Source of the DNA: Romboutsia weinsteinii
Lineage (GTDB): Bacteria > Bacillota > Clostridia > Peptostreptococcales > Peptostreptococcaceae
Assembly (NCBI RefSeq): GCF_002250835.2
Contig: NZ_NOJY02000004.1
Coordinates: forward strand, 106,012 to 170,011
Length of the DNA: 64,000 bases
Direction: 5' to 3'
Each line of letters opens with the position of its first letter. Position 1 is the stretch's first letter. The translations under genes were made by a program, and so were the position numbers. Of this stretch, positions 1-8,644 are shown in pieces. Under the pieces are notes generated by a model. The model worked only from the letters and a program-made list of their open reading frames with translations, was not told the DNA's origin and did no database searches.

Positions 1-256
1 CTAAAGTTTCACCAGACATAACTAAATGCTTAGTAAATACTCTATCATCCATAACCTTCTTGTAAGCAATCTTATATGGAAGCTCAGCAAACTTTGAAAA
101 AGCAGGGACATTTTCTGATAAATATTTAGTCGCAGTATCGAGACAAGTAATATAATTATAAATACTATCTTTAAATACTTGTGACGCATCCTTGTTTTCT
201 TCAACTGCGGGAGCAATAAAACATAGCATTATTAAAAATATAAAAAAATATTTCAA
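1..256 (-). CDS. Putative secreted protein, C-terminus cut by window edge
   Basis: I do not recognise a family. The reading frame begins at a TTG codon six bases after a good ribosome site (AGGAGGTG at 260-267) and runs off the left edge, so only about 85 codons are visible. The first 16 or so residues (MKYFFIFLIMLCFIAPA) form a short positive start and hydrophobic stretch typical of a signal peptide, followed by a charged, soluble-looking segment (EENKDASQVFKDS). No lipobox cysteine follows the hydrophobic core in the usual position, so secretion or membrane tethering are both possible. It is transcribed away from asnS. Function cannot be judged from this fragment. Confidence 0.6.
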   Translation of the reverse strand, partial: MKYFFIFLIMLCFIAPAVEENKDASQVFKDSIYNYITCLDTATKYLSENVPAFSKFAELPYKIAYKKVMDDRVFTKHLVMSGETL

Positions 257-359
257 GCTAACACCTCCTAATACTTAGTATTAATGATTAAAAAGATTTT
301 AAACATAAATTATAAAAATATGCACAAGAAAGAAGTATATTTAGTATAAATATAAAGTA

Positions 360-388
360 TTGACTTAAATTTTATAAGTTGGTATAAT
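360..388 (+). promoter_or_regulatory. Promoter of the T-box-asnS transcript
   Basis: A TTGACT -35 box at 360-365 and a perfect TATAAT -10 box at 383-388 are separated by 17 bases. Transcription would start near 395, about 30 bases before the T-box. Confidence 0.75.
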
Positions 389-426
389 CTTCTTAAACTT
401 TGAAATAATATTATATAAGTATAAAA

Positions 427-684
427 AGACGATGATAAGATCAGTAGATATAAATACTAGTAACAGCGAGTTGGGGATGGTGTAAGCCCAGTACCAAGTT
501 TATATTGAATAACGCCTTGGAGTCTCTAACCGAAAGCAATATTGTGAGTAGGCTTAGACGGGAGATCCCGTTATAGATCATAAGCAATAGCTTAACTAAG
601 AGGTCAATATATATTGGCAATTAGGGTGGTACCGCGAAGATAATAGTCTTTCGTCCCTTTTCATGGGATTGAAGGACTTTTTTT
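427..684 (+). promoter_or_regulatory. T-box riboswitch, asparagine specifier
   Basis: The leader shows the T-box landmarks in order: the GATGATAAGA motif near the start, the distal stem I loop sequences (GTTGGGGATGGTG and GCCCAGTACC), a specifier loop with AAC at 511-513 followed by GCCTTGGAG, the T-box sequence AGGGTGGTACCGCG at 623-636, and an intrinsic terminator (AGTCTTTCGTCCC pairing with GGGATTGAAGGACT, then a T run) at about 645-684. AAC is an asparagine codon and the next gene is asnS, so uncharged tRNA-Asn should stabilise the antiterminator and permit transcription. Specifier assignment is by position in the loop, not by a folding program. Confidence 0.95.
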
Positions 685-718
685 ATTGAAATAAATTAAA
701 TTTAAGGAGGAAATATAT

Positions 719-2119
719 ATGCAAAAGCAATTCATAACAGTAAAAGAGTTATATAGAAACAAAGAAGAACATATAGGAAAAACTGTTGCAGTAGCAGGTT
801 GGATAAGAACATCTAGAGCATCTAAGAACTTTGGGTTCATAGAATTAAATGACGGAAGTTTCTTTAAAAATATGCAAGTAGTATTATCGGATGAGAAATT
901 AGAAAACTACAAAGAAATAACTAAGTTACCAATAAGCTCATCTATATTAGTAGAGGGTGAATTAGTATCAACAGAAGGTGCTAAGCAACCAGTAGAAATA
1001 CATGCAACAAACATAGTTATTGAAGGTGAGTCTGATAGTTCATATCCACTACAAAAGAAAAGACATACTCTTGAGTATTTAAGAACAATAGCTCACTTAA
1101 GACCAAGAAGTAATACTTTCTCAGCTGTATTTAGAGTAAGAAGTTTAGCAGCATACGCTATACACAAGTTCTTCCAAGATAGAAACTTCGTATATGCGCA
1201 TTCTCCAATTATAACAGGAAGTGACTGTGAAGGTGCAGGAGAGATGTTTAGATTAACTACTATGGATCTAAACAATATACCTAAAACTGAAGAAGGAAAC
1301 ATAGATTATAGCAAAGATTTCTTCGGAAAAGAAGCTAACCTAACAGTTTCAGGTCAGTTAAATGCTGAAATAATGGCTTTAGCATTTAGAAATGTTTATA
1401 CTTTTGGACCAACTTTCAGAGCTGAGAACTCATTTACACAAAGACATGCATCTGAGTTTTGGATGATAGAGCCTGAAATATGTTTTGCAGACTTAGAAGA
1501 CAACATGGAACTTGCTGAGGATATGATAAAGTATGTTATAAACTACGTAATGGAAAATGCTCCAGAAGAAATGGAATTTTTCAATGGTTTCATAGATAAA
1601 GGATTATTAGAAAGATTAAACAATGTAGTAAACTCAGATTTTACAAGACTTACTTATACTAAAGCAGTTGAAATGTTACAAGAATCAGGACATGAGTTTG
1701 AATACCCAGTTAAGTGGGGAGATGACCTTCAAACTGAGCATGAAAGATATTTAACAGAACAAATATTTAAAGCTCCAGTATTTGTAACAGACTACCCTAA
1801 AGATATAAAAGCATTCTATATGAGAATGAATGAAGACGGAAAAACTGTTAGAGCTATGGACTTACTAGTACCAGGAGTAGGAGAAATAGTTGGAGGTTCT
1901 CAAAGAGAAGAAAGAGAAGAACAGCTATTAGGAAGAATAGAAGAAATGGGATTAAACAAGGAAGATTACTGGTGGTACTTAGAGCTTAGAAAGTTCGGAA
2001 CAGCTACTCACTCAGGATTTGGTCTTGGATTTGAAAGAATAATAATGTATATGACTGGTATGTCAAACATTAGAGACGTAATACCATTCCCAAGAACACC
2101 TAAGAACTCAGAATTTTAA
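719..2119 (+). CDS. asnS: Asparagine-tRNA ligase
   Basis: Cytoplasmic class II aminoacyl-tRNA synthetase that charges tRNA-Asn. The 466 residues match the usual family length. An N-terminal OB-fold anticodon-binding domain (about residues 15-105, [22 protein letters not shown]) precedes the catalytic core. Class II motif 2 is clear at about 233-253 ([20 protein letters not shown]) and motif 3 at about 433-440 (GFGLGFER). The start has a strong AAGGAGGA site seven bases upstream. Regulation is by the asparagine T-box directly upstream, which settles Asn rather than Asp specificity. It is monocistronic, ending in a strong terminator. Confidence 0.98.
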   Translation: MQKQFITVKELYRNKEEHIGKTVAVAGWIRTSRASKNFGFIELNDGSFFKNMQVVLSDEKLENYKEITKLPISSSILVEGELVSTEGAKQPVEIHATNIVIEGESDSSYPLQKKRHTLEYLRTIAHLRPRSNTFSAVFRVRSLAAYAIHKFFQDRNFVYAHSPIITGSDCEGAGEMFRLTTMDLNNIPKTEEGNIDYSKDFFGKEANLTVSGQLNAEIMALAFRNVYTFGPTFRAENSFTQRHASEFWMIEPEICFADLEDNMELAEDMIKYVINYVMENAPEEMEFFNGFIDKGLLERLNNVVNSDFTRLTYTKAVEMLQESGHEFEYPVKWGDDLQTEHERYLTEQIFKAPVFVTDYPKDIKAFYMRMNEDGKTVRAMDLLVPGVGEIVGGSQREEREEQLLGRIEEMGLNKEDYWWYLELRKFGTATHSGFGLGFERIIMYMTGMSNIRDVIPFPRTPKNSEF

Positions 2120-2128
2120 TTTATATAA

Positions 2129-2156
2129 AAGGTCTCTATTTATAGAGACCTTTTTA
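2129..2156 (+). terminator. Intrinsic terminator of asnS
   Basis: AAAGGTCTCTA and TAGAGACCTTT form a perfect stem around a short ATTTA-type loop, followed by a T run. Confidence 0.9.
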
Positions 2157-2253
2157 AATATAATAATATATTTTCAAAATAGGATAATCGATTAAAAGTA
2201 AAATTATGGTATAATAAGTTAGAAATCTTATCAAAGTAAAGGGGCGCTTAACA

Positions 2254-3027
2254 CTGATTTCATATAAAAGACATGAGCCATTCATAAAGGAACATGAAGA
2301 TAGAGAAACAATTATTGTATTTACTCATGGAATACTAGAAGGACCAAAGCAGTTTATAGAATTATCACAACTTGCGTATAAGAGAGGTCACTCTGTATCA
2401 GCATTACTACTCCCAGGACATGGAGGTAGCGGTGTAGATTTTGCAAGTAGTAATTCGAGGAAGTGGATGGAATATTTAGAAGAAAGTTTGAGCCAAATAA
2501 AGAAGCAATATAATAGTATTATTTTAGTCGGTCATTCTATGGGGGCTTTGTTATCAGTGTTAGCTTACAGTAAGGACTCTAGAAAAATAGACGGTATAGT
2601 GGCACTTGCTACACCTTTAAATATACGATTAAAAGTTAGTGGAATGATAAGAAGTATAAAAATAGGTATGGGAAGTATAAATAATGAAAATGCTCTGGAA
2701 GTGGCAGCTGCAAACGCATTTAGTATAGAAAAATCATCAATTTTAACTTATTTATCTTGGGCACCGCGCTATATTGATCTTTTCTATCTTGTAAAAGATA
2801 CAAGAAAAAAACTATCAAATATTAAGGTACCATTGCTTATTGTTCATACAAAACATGATGAATTTGTCAGTAATAAGACATTAAAACTATTTAACAAGAG
2901 ATTAAATAATACACATAAAAAAATAGTAACCTTAAATAATTCTGGGCATTTTTATTATGATGATAATGACTTACATGTATTAAAAAAAGAATTTGAGTTA
3001 TTTTTGGATAGTTTAAGTAATGCATAG
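2254..3027 (+). CDS. Alpha/beta hydrolase (lysophospholipase/lipase-like), CTG or ATT start
   Basis: A serine hydrolase of the alpha/beta fold, probably an esterase or lysophospholipase; the substrate is unknown. Conserved elements run well upstream of the first in-frame ATG (2467): FTHGILEG (oxyanion region) and LLLPGHGGSG. The true start must therefore lie before these, but no ATG, GTG or TTG exists between the in-frame TAA pair at 2212-2217 and this region. The best candidate is CTG at 2254, nine bases after AAAGGGG; ATT at 2257 is the alternative. From CTG the protein has 257 residues with a plausible triad: S95 in GHSMG, D202 (TKHDEF) and H232 (NSGHFY). It is followed by a paralogous hydrolase after 16 bases, so the two probably form an operon. 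Confidence 0.8.
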   Translation: MISYKRHEPFIKEHEDRETIIVFTHGILEGPKQFIELSQLAYKRGHSVSALLLPGHGGSGVDFASSNSRKWMEYLEESLSQIKKQYNSIILVGHSMGALLSVLAYSKDSRKIDGIVALATPLNIRLKVSGMIRSIKIGMGSINNENALEVAAANAFSIEKSSILTYLSWAPRYIDLFYLVKDTRKKLSNIKVPLLIVHTKHDEFVSNKTLKLFNKRLNNTHKKIVTLNNSGHFYYDDNDLHVLKKEFELFLDSLSNA

Positions 3028-3043
3028 AAATGAGGGAGCATAT

Positions 3044-4054
3044 ATGAGTTATTCGGATATTAGCATTGAGAGTTTATCAAAGAAATATTTTTCAGAAAAA
3101 GATATAGAGGATAAGTTAAATAATGTAGTATTACCTTTTTTAGATAAATATATAGAAGAAATTTATATAGAAGGTAAGGAAGATAAAAAAATATATTGCG
3201 AGAAATATGTACTTAAAAATAGTAAGGCTAATATAGTCATTAGTCACGGATTTTCAGAATCACTAGAAAAGTATCATGAATTAATATATTATTTCTTACA
3301 AGAAGGATACTCTGTGTATGCGATAGAACATAGAGGCCATGGAAGATCTGGTAGTTTAGCAAATTTACAAATAGTGGATGATACTCAAGTAAATGTAGAT
3401 AAATTTGATTATTACATAGAAGATTTAAAAAAGTTTATTGACACAGTAGTAGTACCTGAGAGTGGCAATAAATCAAAGTTTTTATTTGCACACTCAATGG
3501 GTGGAGGAATAGGAGCATTATTTTTAGAAAGGCATAAAGGGTACTTTGATGCCGCAATACTTAACGCTCCGATGATGCAAATACATACTGGAAGCTATCC
3601 TGAATTTATTGCAAAGGCTATAGCAAATATAGTAGTGGCATTTGGTATGGGGAATAAATATGTACTAGGTCATGGTCCTTTTGTTATAGATGAAAAGCTT
3701 GAAGAATCGGCAACTTCATCAAAAAATAGATACAAAAATTATCATAAATTTTTACTAGATAATGCAAAGTATCAGAGAAGTGGGGCATCTTATAACTGGC
3801 TTAAAAATGCATTTGAAGCTACTAAGGAAATAGTTGAAAATGCTCATAAGGTAGATATTCCTGTGATGTTATGCCAAGCAGGGAGAGATACCTTTGTAAA
3901 GTCTAAAGGTCAAAATAAATTTGTAGAAAATGCAAAGAATTGTAAAATTAAATTATACCCAGAGTCTAAGCATGAGATGTATTTTGAAAAAGATACTATT
4001 TCATGGCCTTATTTAGAAGATATATTCAGTTTTTATAGAGAATACTTAGTTTAA
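3044..4054 (+). CDS. Alpha/beta hydrolase, monoacylglycerol lipase/lysophospholipase type
   Basis: Serine hydrolase of 336 residues. ISHGFSES gives the oxyanion-hole strand, EHRGHGRS is the typical loop of monoglyceride lipases, and AHSMGGG (S151) is the nucleophile elbow. D282 (AGRDTF) and H310 (SKHEMY) complete a credible triad. It most resembles the lysophospholipase L2/PldB group, so it probably cleaves mono-acyl lipids in the cytoplasm; no signal peptide is visible. An upstream in-frame ATG at 3020 lies inside the previous gene and lacks a ribosome site, whereas ATG at 3044 follows GAGGGAG by six bases, so I chose the latter. It is probably co-transcribed with the preceding hydrolase. 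Confidence 0.88.
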   Translation: MSYSDISIESLSKKYFSEKDIEDKLNNVVLPFLDKYIEEIYIEGKEDKKIYCEKYVLKNSKANIVISHGFSESLEKYHELIYYFLQEGYSVYAIEHRGHGRSGSLANLQIVDDTQVNVDKFDYYIEDLKKFIDTVVVPESGNKSKFLFAHSMGGGIGALFLERHKGYFDAAILNAPMMQIHTGSYPEFIAKAIANIVVAFGMGNKYVLGHGPFVIDEKLEESATSSKNRYKNYHKFLLDNAKYQRSGASYNWLKNAFEATKEIVENAHKVDIPVMLCQAGRDTFVKSKGQNKFVENAKNCKIKLYPESKHEMYFEKDTISWPYLEDIFSFYREYLV

Positions 4055-4104
4055 TTACATATGTACATAAAGTATTTAACTTATACAGGGAGGAGGAAAT
4101 TATT

Positions 4105-4269
4105 ATGGTAACAATAAATTATATAGTTGTTCTAATTAATGGAGATTATGCAGTATTAGAAGATGAAAATAAAAATCAAATAAGTATTGCAAGAGCACTT
4201 TTACCTTTAGAAATTGACGAAGGAACAAAATTATTATTTGAAAACTTTCAATATACTATAATTGAATAA
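4105..4269 (+). CDS. DUF3006-like small protein
   Basis: A 54-residue protein behind an excellent GGGAGGAGG site. The segment INGDYAVLEDENKNQ and the overall size match the DUF3006 family, whose members begin with a short beta strand followed by (D/N)G.YAVLE and are predicted all-beta. Here the usual charged residue pair before the glycine is replaced (VVLINGDYAVLED), so the match is by eye. The function of DUF3006 is unknown. It lies 50 bases after the second hydrolase and ends in a strong hairpin, suggesting it closes a three-gene unit. Confidence 0.7.
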   Translation: MVTINYIVVLINGDYAVLEDENKNQISIARALLPLEIDEGTKLLFENFQYTIIE

Positions 4270-4292
4270 AAATAAATATGATATATATAAAG

Positions 4293-4323
4293 GCTGTACA
4301 TAACATGTACAGCTATTTTTATT
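4293..4323 (+). terminator. Intrinsic terminator after the DUF3006-like gene
   Basis: GCTGTACA (4293-4300) pairs perfectly with TGTACAGC (4306-4313) around a five-base loop, followed by TATTTTTATT. Confidence 0.85.
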
Positions 4324-4430
4324 ATAAAGAAATAATAATTTGCAATTGATAATATATATAAATTTATATAGAAATATGGTAAAAAAGGTAATATAATATA
4401 ATTAAGTAAAGATAATAAAATACAAATAAT

Positions 4431-4579
4431 ACTGGTTTTCAAATTAAAAAGGAAGTTAGATGAAAATTCTACACAGTGCCGCTACTGTAATTAGGTAGTG
4501 CTAGTTCAATATACCACTGAAGTATAACTTTGGGAAGGTGAGCTAGGATGATGACCTATAAGTCAGGAGACTTGCCAGT
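4431..4579 (+). promoter_or_regulatory. Cobalamin (adenosylcobalamin-type) riboswitch
   Basis: Closing stem ACTGG (4431-4435) pairs with CCAGT (4575-4579). Inside are the B12-box landmarks: GTGCCGCTACTGTAA, ACCACTG, TGGGAAGGTGAG, AGGATGATGACC and AAGTCAGGAGACTTGCC. It precedes a BtuF-like gene by about 40 bases. There is no terminator between the aptamer and the gene. A small hairpin (ATCGA..TCGAT, about 4589-4604) sits just ahead of the GGGAGGA ribosome site, so control is probably translational. Confidence 0.95.
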
Positions 4580-4621
4580 ATTAAGCTATCGATACTCTTC
4601 GATGCAAAGGGAGGATAACTA

Positions 4622-5647
4622 ATGAAAAAATTAAGAAAAAGCCTAAGTATATTATTAAGTATATTAATTGTAATAGGTCTTAGCGGATGTAGCTCTACAC
4701 CAAAAACAGAGCAAACAGGTTCAAAGGTAGAAGGGAGTACAGAAAGTGCAGAGAATAATTTACATTATCCTGTAACTATTTCAACTTATAATTACAAGAA
4801 AGAACCTGTAGAAGTAACTTTTGAAAAAGCTCCAGAAAAAGTAGTAGCAATATACCAAAACTCTATAGAGACTATGTTAGCACTTGGTCTTGAAGATAAG
4901 ATTGTTGCAGCAGCAGGTTTAGATCATGATGTGAAAGAGGAATATAAAGAAGCTTTTAGTAAAGTGAATTATTTAGAGGAATTTACACCTTCAAAGGAAA
5001 GTATAATAATGACTCAACCCGATATGATTTTGGGATGGTACTCTTTATTTGATGATAAAAGACTTGGAGAAGTTGATTACTGGCATGATAATAATATAAA
5101 TACTTACATATCTTTAAACAGTGGAGCAGCAGAGGATAGAACAATAGAAAATGAAATAAATGATATATTGAATTTAGGAAAAATATTTAATGTAGAAGAA
5201 AAAGCTCAAGCATTAGCTGATGAAATAAATAAAGAAGTTGAATCTGTAGCTATATCTACTAAAGATCAAGAAAAGCAAAGTACTTTAATTTTAGAGTTTT
5301 TTGACGATAAAATATCTACATATGGAACTAATACACTAGGTGGAGATATGGTGACAAAGCTTGGTGCAAAATTATTACATCCAGAAGGTAAGGGGATAAG
5401 TACTGAGGACTTAATCAATCTTAACCCAGATTCTATATTTGTAGTTTATATGGATAAAAGTGATGAAAAGGTACCAGAGCAAGAAGTTAACCGTATATTA
5501 GAAAATAAGGCACTAAAAAGTTTAAATGCAGTGAAAAATAAAAGAGTATATCCTATAGCACTAGGTGAAATGTATTCTAGTGGTATAAGAACTATAGATG
5601 GTATAAAAACTTTTGCAAATGGATTATATCCAAATTTAGAGAAGTAG
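4622..5647 (+). CDS. btuF: ABC transporter substrate-binding lipoprotein, cobalamin (BtuF-type)
   Basis: Extracytoplasmic binding protein of an iron-complex/vitamin B12 ABC importer. The N-terminus is a lipoprotein signal (basic start, hydrophobic core, then LSGC with C23 as lipid anchor). The body shows the helical-backbone binding-protein fold typical of the PF01497 family, for example KVVAIYQNSIETMLALGLEDKIVAA and the C-terminal lobe with INLNPDSIFVVY. On sequence alone this family also takes siderophores or heme; the cobalamin riboswitch directly upstream is the reason for preferring B12 or a corrinoid. A GGGAGGA site lies seven bases before ATG. It begins a three-gene operon. Confidence 0.9.
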   Translation: MKKLRKSLSILLSILIVIGLSGCSSTPKTEQTGSKVEGSTESAENNLHYPVTISTYNYKKEPVEVTFEKAPEKVVAIYQNSIETMLALGLEDKIVAAAGLDHDVKEEYKEAFSKVNYLEEFTPSKESIIMTQPDMILGWYSLFDDKRLGEVDYWHDNNINTYISLNSGAAEDRTIENEINDILNLGKIFNVEEKAQALADEINKEVESVAISTKDQEKQSTLILEFFDDKISTYGTNTLGGDMVTKLGAKLLHPEGKGISTEDLINLNPDSIFVVYMDKSDEKVPEQEVNRILENKALKSLNAVKNKRVYPIALGEMYSSGIRTIDGIKTFANGLYPNLEK

Positions 5648-5656
5648 GACAAATTT

Positions 5657-6748
5657 ATGGAAAAAGAAATGTATATGGAACAAAGAAAATCTAATATACT
5701 TAAAGGAACACCTATGTATGTAGGTGTTTCTATTGTATTATTGGCTATATTATTTTTATCTGTAGGACTTGCAGTTACAAAAGGGTCAGTAGACATAAGT
5801 ATAGGCGAAGTATATGAGATAATTTTTTATAAATTATTTCATGTAGGAAATGAAGATATCTTAGGTAGTGGAGCAATTCACGATGTAGTCTGGTTAATTA
5901 GATTACCAAGAATAATACTTGCTATATCAGTCGGTGCTGGACTTTCTGTAGTTGGGATAGTGATGCAAGCAATAGTAAAAAATCCTCTGGCAGACCCTTA
6001 TATACTTGGAGTATCTTCGGGAGCTTCATTAGGAGCTACTATAGCAATTATGTTTGGATTAGGAACAGTACTTGGTAGTAATGCTATAGGTGTAAGTGGT
6101 TTTATAGGTGCATTTACTGTATCAATGCTAGTTCTTGTAATATCAAATATTGGAGGAAGGTCAAATTCAATAAAGTTACTTCTTGCAGGAATGGCATTAA
6201 GTTCAGTATGTAGTGCATTCTCAAGCTTTATCGTATATTTTGCAAATGATGCTCAAGGTATGCAAACTATCACATTTTGGCTAATGGGTAGCTTAGCAGG
6301 AGCTAAGTGGCAAGAAATATCTATTATAGTTCCTATAATACTTTTAGGGATTATATTTTTTTCAACACAATATAGAACTTTAAATTTAATGCTATTAGGA
6401 GATGAAGTATCAATAACTTTAGGGAGTAACCTTAATAAATATAGGCATATATATCTGTTAATTACTTCAATAATGATAGGAATATTAGTATATTCATCAG
6501 GTATGATAGGATTTGTGGGCTTAGTAATACCTCATATAGTAAGGATGGTATTTGGAACAGATCATAAGAAAATTATCCCAATAGCCTCTTTGCTAGGTGC
6601 TATATTTTTAATTTGGGCTGATGTACTATCAAGAAGTATAATAAAAGGAACTGAGCTGCCTATAGGCATTCTGACTTCCATTATTGGTGGACCCTGCTTT
6701 ATATGGCTTATGATTAAAAAGACATATGGATTTGGAGGTAAAAACTAA
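5657..6748 (+). CDS. btuC: ABC transporter permease, cobalamin (BtuC/FecCD-type)
   Basis: Integral membrane permease of 363 residues with about ten hydrophobic helices, the standard FecCD/BtuC layout. Family signatures include LPRIILAISVGAGLSVVGIVMQ near residue 90, NPLADPYILGVSSGASLGA near 110, and GFVGLVIPHIVRM near 280, the coupling region that contacts the ATPase. It starts nine bases after btuF and its stop codon overlaps the ATPase start by one base, so the operon is tightly coupled. The ribosome site ahead of ATG is weak, fitting translational coupling. Expression should follow the cobalamin riboswitch. Confidence 0.93.
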   Translation: MEKEMYMEQRKSNILKGTPMYVGVSIVLLAILFLSVGLAVTKGSVDISIGEVYEIIFYKLFHVGNEDILGSGAIHDVVWLIRLPRIILAISVGAGLSVVGIVMQAIVKNPLADPYILGVSSGASLGATIAIMFGLGTVLGSNAIGVSGFIGAFTVSMLVLVISNIGGRSNSIKLLLAGMALSSVCSAFSSFIVYFANDAQGMQTITFWLMGSLAGAKWQEISIIVPIILLGIIFFSTQYRTLNLMLLGDEVSITLGSNLNKYRHIYLLITSIMIGILVYSSGMIGFVGLVIPHIVRMVFGTDHKKIIPIASLLGAIFLIWADVLSRSIIKGTELPIGILTSIIGGPCFIWLMIKKTYGFGGKN

Positions 6749-7515
6749 TGAATCTAAAAAGCGAAGATATTAAGTTTTCAATAGGTAAAAAAAGTATATT
6801 AAAAGGTATAAGTATAGATGTATCCAACAGGGAATTTATTGGTATAATAGGGCCTAATGGAAGTGGAAAATCTACTTTTTTAAAGTGTCTATATAGGACA
6901 TTAAAACCTAGTTTGGGTAGTATTATAATAGATGGAACTAATATAAATAAAATAAATATAAAAGAAAGTGCAAAAAAAATAGCAGTGGTATCTCAGCATA
7001 ATTTTTATGATTTCGACTTTAGTGTAAAGGATATAGTACTAATGGGACGATCACCTCACAAAAATATGATGGAGAGAGATAATGAAAATGATTATAAAAT
7101 TATGTATGATTCACTAAAAAAAGTTGATATGCTAGATTTTAAAGATAGAAATTTTAATACTTTATCTGGTGGGGAGCAGCAACGTATTATATTAGCAAGA
7201 GCATTAGCACAAAAAACTGATTGTTTAATACTAGATGAGCCTACAAATCACTTAGATATAAAATATCAATTACAGTTAATGAATATAGTGAAGGAATTAG
7301 ATATCGAAGTCATAGCAGCAATACATGACTTAAATATTGCAGCAATGTATTGTGATAAAATATATGTACTTAAAGATGGATATATTGTTGCTTATGGTAC
7401 ACCAAAAGAAGTATTGACAAAAGAATTAATAAAGCAAGTCTATGAGGTAGATGCAATGGTTTACGAAAATGAAGAAAGTAATACCATAAATATTTTGTAT
7501 ACACCTTGTGTTTAA
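6748..7515 (+). CDS. btuD: ABC transporter ATP-binding protein, cobalamin (BtuD-type)
   Basis: Cytoplasmic ATPase of the importer, 255 residues. Walker A is GPNGSGKS at residues 35-42, the Q-loop is near VVSQHNF, the ABC signature LSGGEQQR at about 139-146, Walker B LILDEPTNHLD at about 160-170, and the switch histidine in AAIHDLNIAAMYCD. The start codon overlaps the permease stop (TAATG). The FepC/BtuD subgroup is recognised by this motif set together with operon position. No separate promoter is apparent. Confidence 0.94.
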   Translation: MNLKSEDIKFSIGKKSILKGISIDVSNREFIGIIGPNGSGKSTFLKCLYRTLKPSLGSIIIDGTNINKINIKESAKKIAVVSQHNFYDFDFSVKDIVLMGRSPHKNMMERDNENDYKIMYDSLKKVDMLDFKDRNFNTLSGGEQQRIILARALAQKTDCLILDEPTNHLDIKYQLQLMNIVKELDIEVIAAIHDLNIAAMYCDKIYVLKDGYIVAYGTPKEVLTKELIKQVYEVDAMVYENEESNTINILYTPCV

Positions 7516-7592
7516 GAATTATTAAATATGTGTATTATTTAAATATTGAAATAATTATCACAAATAAAATTACATACGAGGAGTTGTATATT

Positions 7593-8051
7593 ATGCTTGA
7601 AGCAGGAACTAAAGCACCAGATTTTAAATTAGAAGATAAAGACGGAAATACAGTAAGTTTATCAGACTTTGCTGGAAAGAAAGTAGTATTATATTTTTAC
7701 CCAAAAGATAGCACACCAGGATGTACAAAGCAAGCATGTGCATTTAGAGATAACTATCAAACTTTTACATCAAGTAATGTTATAGTTATTGGTGTAAGCA
7801 AAGATAGCAAAACCTCACATATAAGATTTGCAGATAAAAATGAGTTACCATTTATATTATTATCAGATCCAGAATTAGAAGTAATTAAGGATTATGATGT
7901 ATGGAAAGAGAAAAAATTATATGGAAAAGTTGGATTTGGAGTAGTTAGAACTACATACATAATAGATGGAAATGGTATTATTGAAAAAGTGTATGATAAA
8001 GTTAAAGCAGATAAAAATGTACCTGAAATATTAGAATACTTAGGGAAATAA
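7593..8051 (+). CDS. bcp: Thiol peroxiredoxin, bacterioferritin comigratory protein (BCP/PrxQ)
   Basis: Cytoplasmic peroxidase reducing hydrogen peroxide and organic hydroperoxides with thioredoxin as likely donor. The 152 residues contain FYPKDSTPGCTKQACAFRD with peroxidatic C44 and resolving C49 five residues later, the hallmark of atypical two-cysteine PrxQ enzymes. RTTYIIDGNGII near residue 120 is the usual family ending. An upstream in-frame codon at 7506 would overlap btuD and add an AT-rich tail without a ribosome site. ATG at 7593 follows CGAGGAG by eight bases. It is probably an independent unit with a long hairpin after it. Confidence 0.93.
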   Translation: MLEAGTKAPDFKLEDKDGNTVSLSDFAGKKVVLYFYPKDSTPGCTKQACAFRDNYQTFTSSNVIVIGVSKDSKTSHIRFADKNELPFILLSDPELEVIKDYDVWKEKKLYGKVGFGVVRTTYIIDGNGIIEKVYDKVKADKNVPEILEYLGK

Positions 8052-8055
8052 ATTA

Positions 8056-8096
8056 ATAAGCTCATATCTTAGATAATAGTTAAGATATGAGCTTAT
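8056..8096 (+). terminator. Hairpin terminator after bcp
   Basis: ATAAGCTCATATCTTA and TAAGATATGAGCTTAT form a 16-bp perfect stem; the following T run is short (TTTTA). Confidence 0.75.
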
Positions 8097-8238
8097 TTTA
8101 AAATTACAAGCAAAGTATATTTATGGAAGAATAAAATATTTATATGAACTACTATTAAAGGCTAGCCACATATAGGGTTTAGAATAAACTCTAAGGGGTA
8201 TAAATAAATTATAATTATAAATCATGTGGAGGTGGAAT

Positions 8239-8541
8239 ATGTACTACAAAAATATAAATACGAAACAATTAAGAAAAATACTAGAAGATAAAGAAGATAT
8301 ATGTTTAGTAGATGTTAGAACTGAAGAAGAGTTTGAAGAGAAAAATATAGAATCAGCTATTAATATTCCACTTATGGAATTAATGTATAATGTAGATGAA
8401 ATAGAGGAATACAAGGATAAAAAAGTAATAGTATACTGTAGAAGCGGTCATAGAAGTATAACAGCGTGTAATTTGTTATCAATGGAAGGGTTTAAAAACT
8501 TATACAATTTAGATAAAGGGATAATAGATTTTGTACTCTAG
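8239..8541 (+). CDS. Single-domain rhodanese-like protein
   Basis: A 100-residue rhodanese domain. The persulfide-forming loop is VYCRSGHRS with catalytic C67; the N-terminal LVDVRTEEEFEEKNIESAINIP is the CDC25/rhodanese signature. It probably handles sulfane sulfur (thiosulfate or polysulfide to cyanide or protein thiols), but the physiological donor is not shown. ATG at 8239 has a GTGGAGGTGG site; an earlier ATG at 8224 would lie upstream of that site. The stop codon falls inside the terminator stem. Confidence 0.9.
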   Translation: MYYKNINTKQLRKILEDKEDICLVDVRTEEEFEEKNIESAINIPLMELMYNVDEIEEYKDKKVIVYCRSGHRSITACNLLSMEGFKNLYNLDKGIIDFVL

Positions 8542-8564
8542 CAATTTGCTAGAGTATTTTTATT
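8534..8564 (+). terminator. Terminator of the rhodanese gene
   Basis: TACTCTAGCAA and TTGCTAGAGTA are complementary and are followed by TTTTTATTT; the stem includes the stop codon. Confidence 0.85.
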
Positions 8565-8644
8565 TATATAGAACTTTTTAGATTTAAAAGTAAATATGCT
8601 ATAATATACTTATAAAAATCAATATTTTAGAGGTAGGATAAAAT

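Noticed and set aside
24..216. A different minus-strand frame near the left edge
   Set aside because: It lacks a ribosome site and overlaps the frame with signal peptide and strong Shine-Dalgarno.
3020..3043. Start of the second hydrolase at the earlier ATG
   Set aside because: It overlaps the preceding gene's end, and the clear GAGGGAG site lies downstream of it.
8150..8220. Small RNA or riboswitch before the rhodanese gene
   Set aside because: Only an imperfect TAGGGTTTA/TAAACTCTA stem is seen; no known class landmarks or T run.
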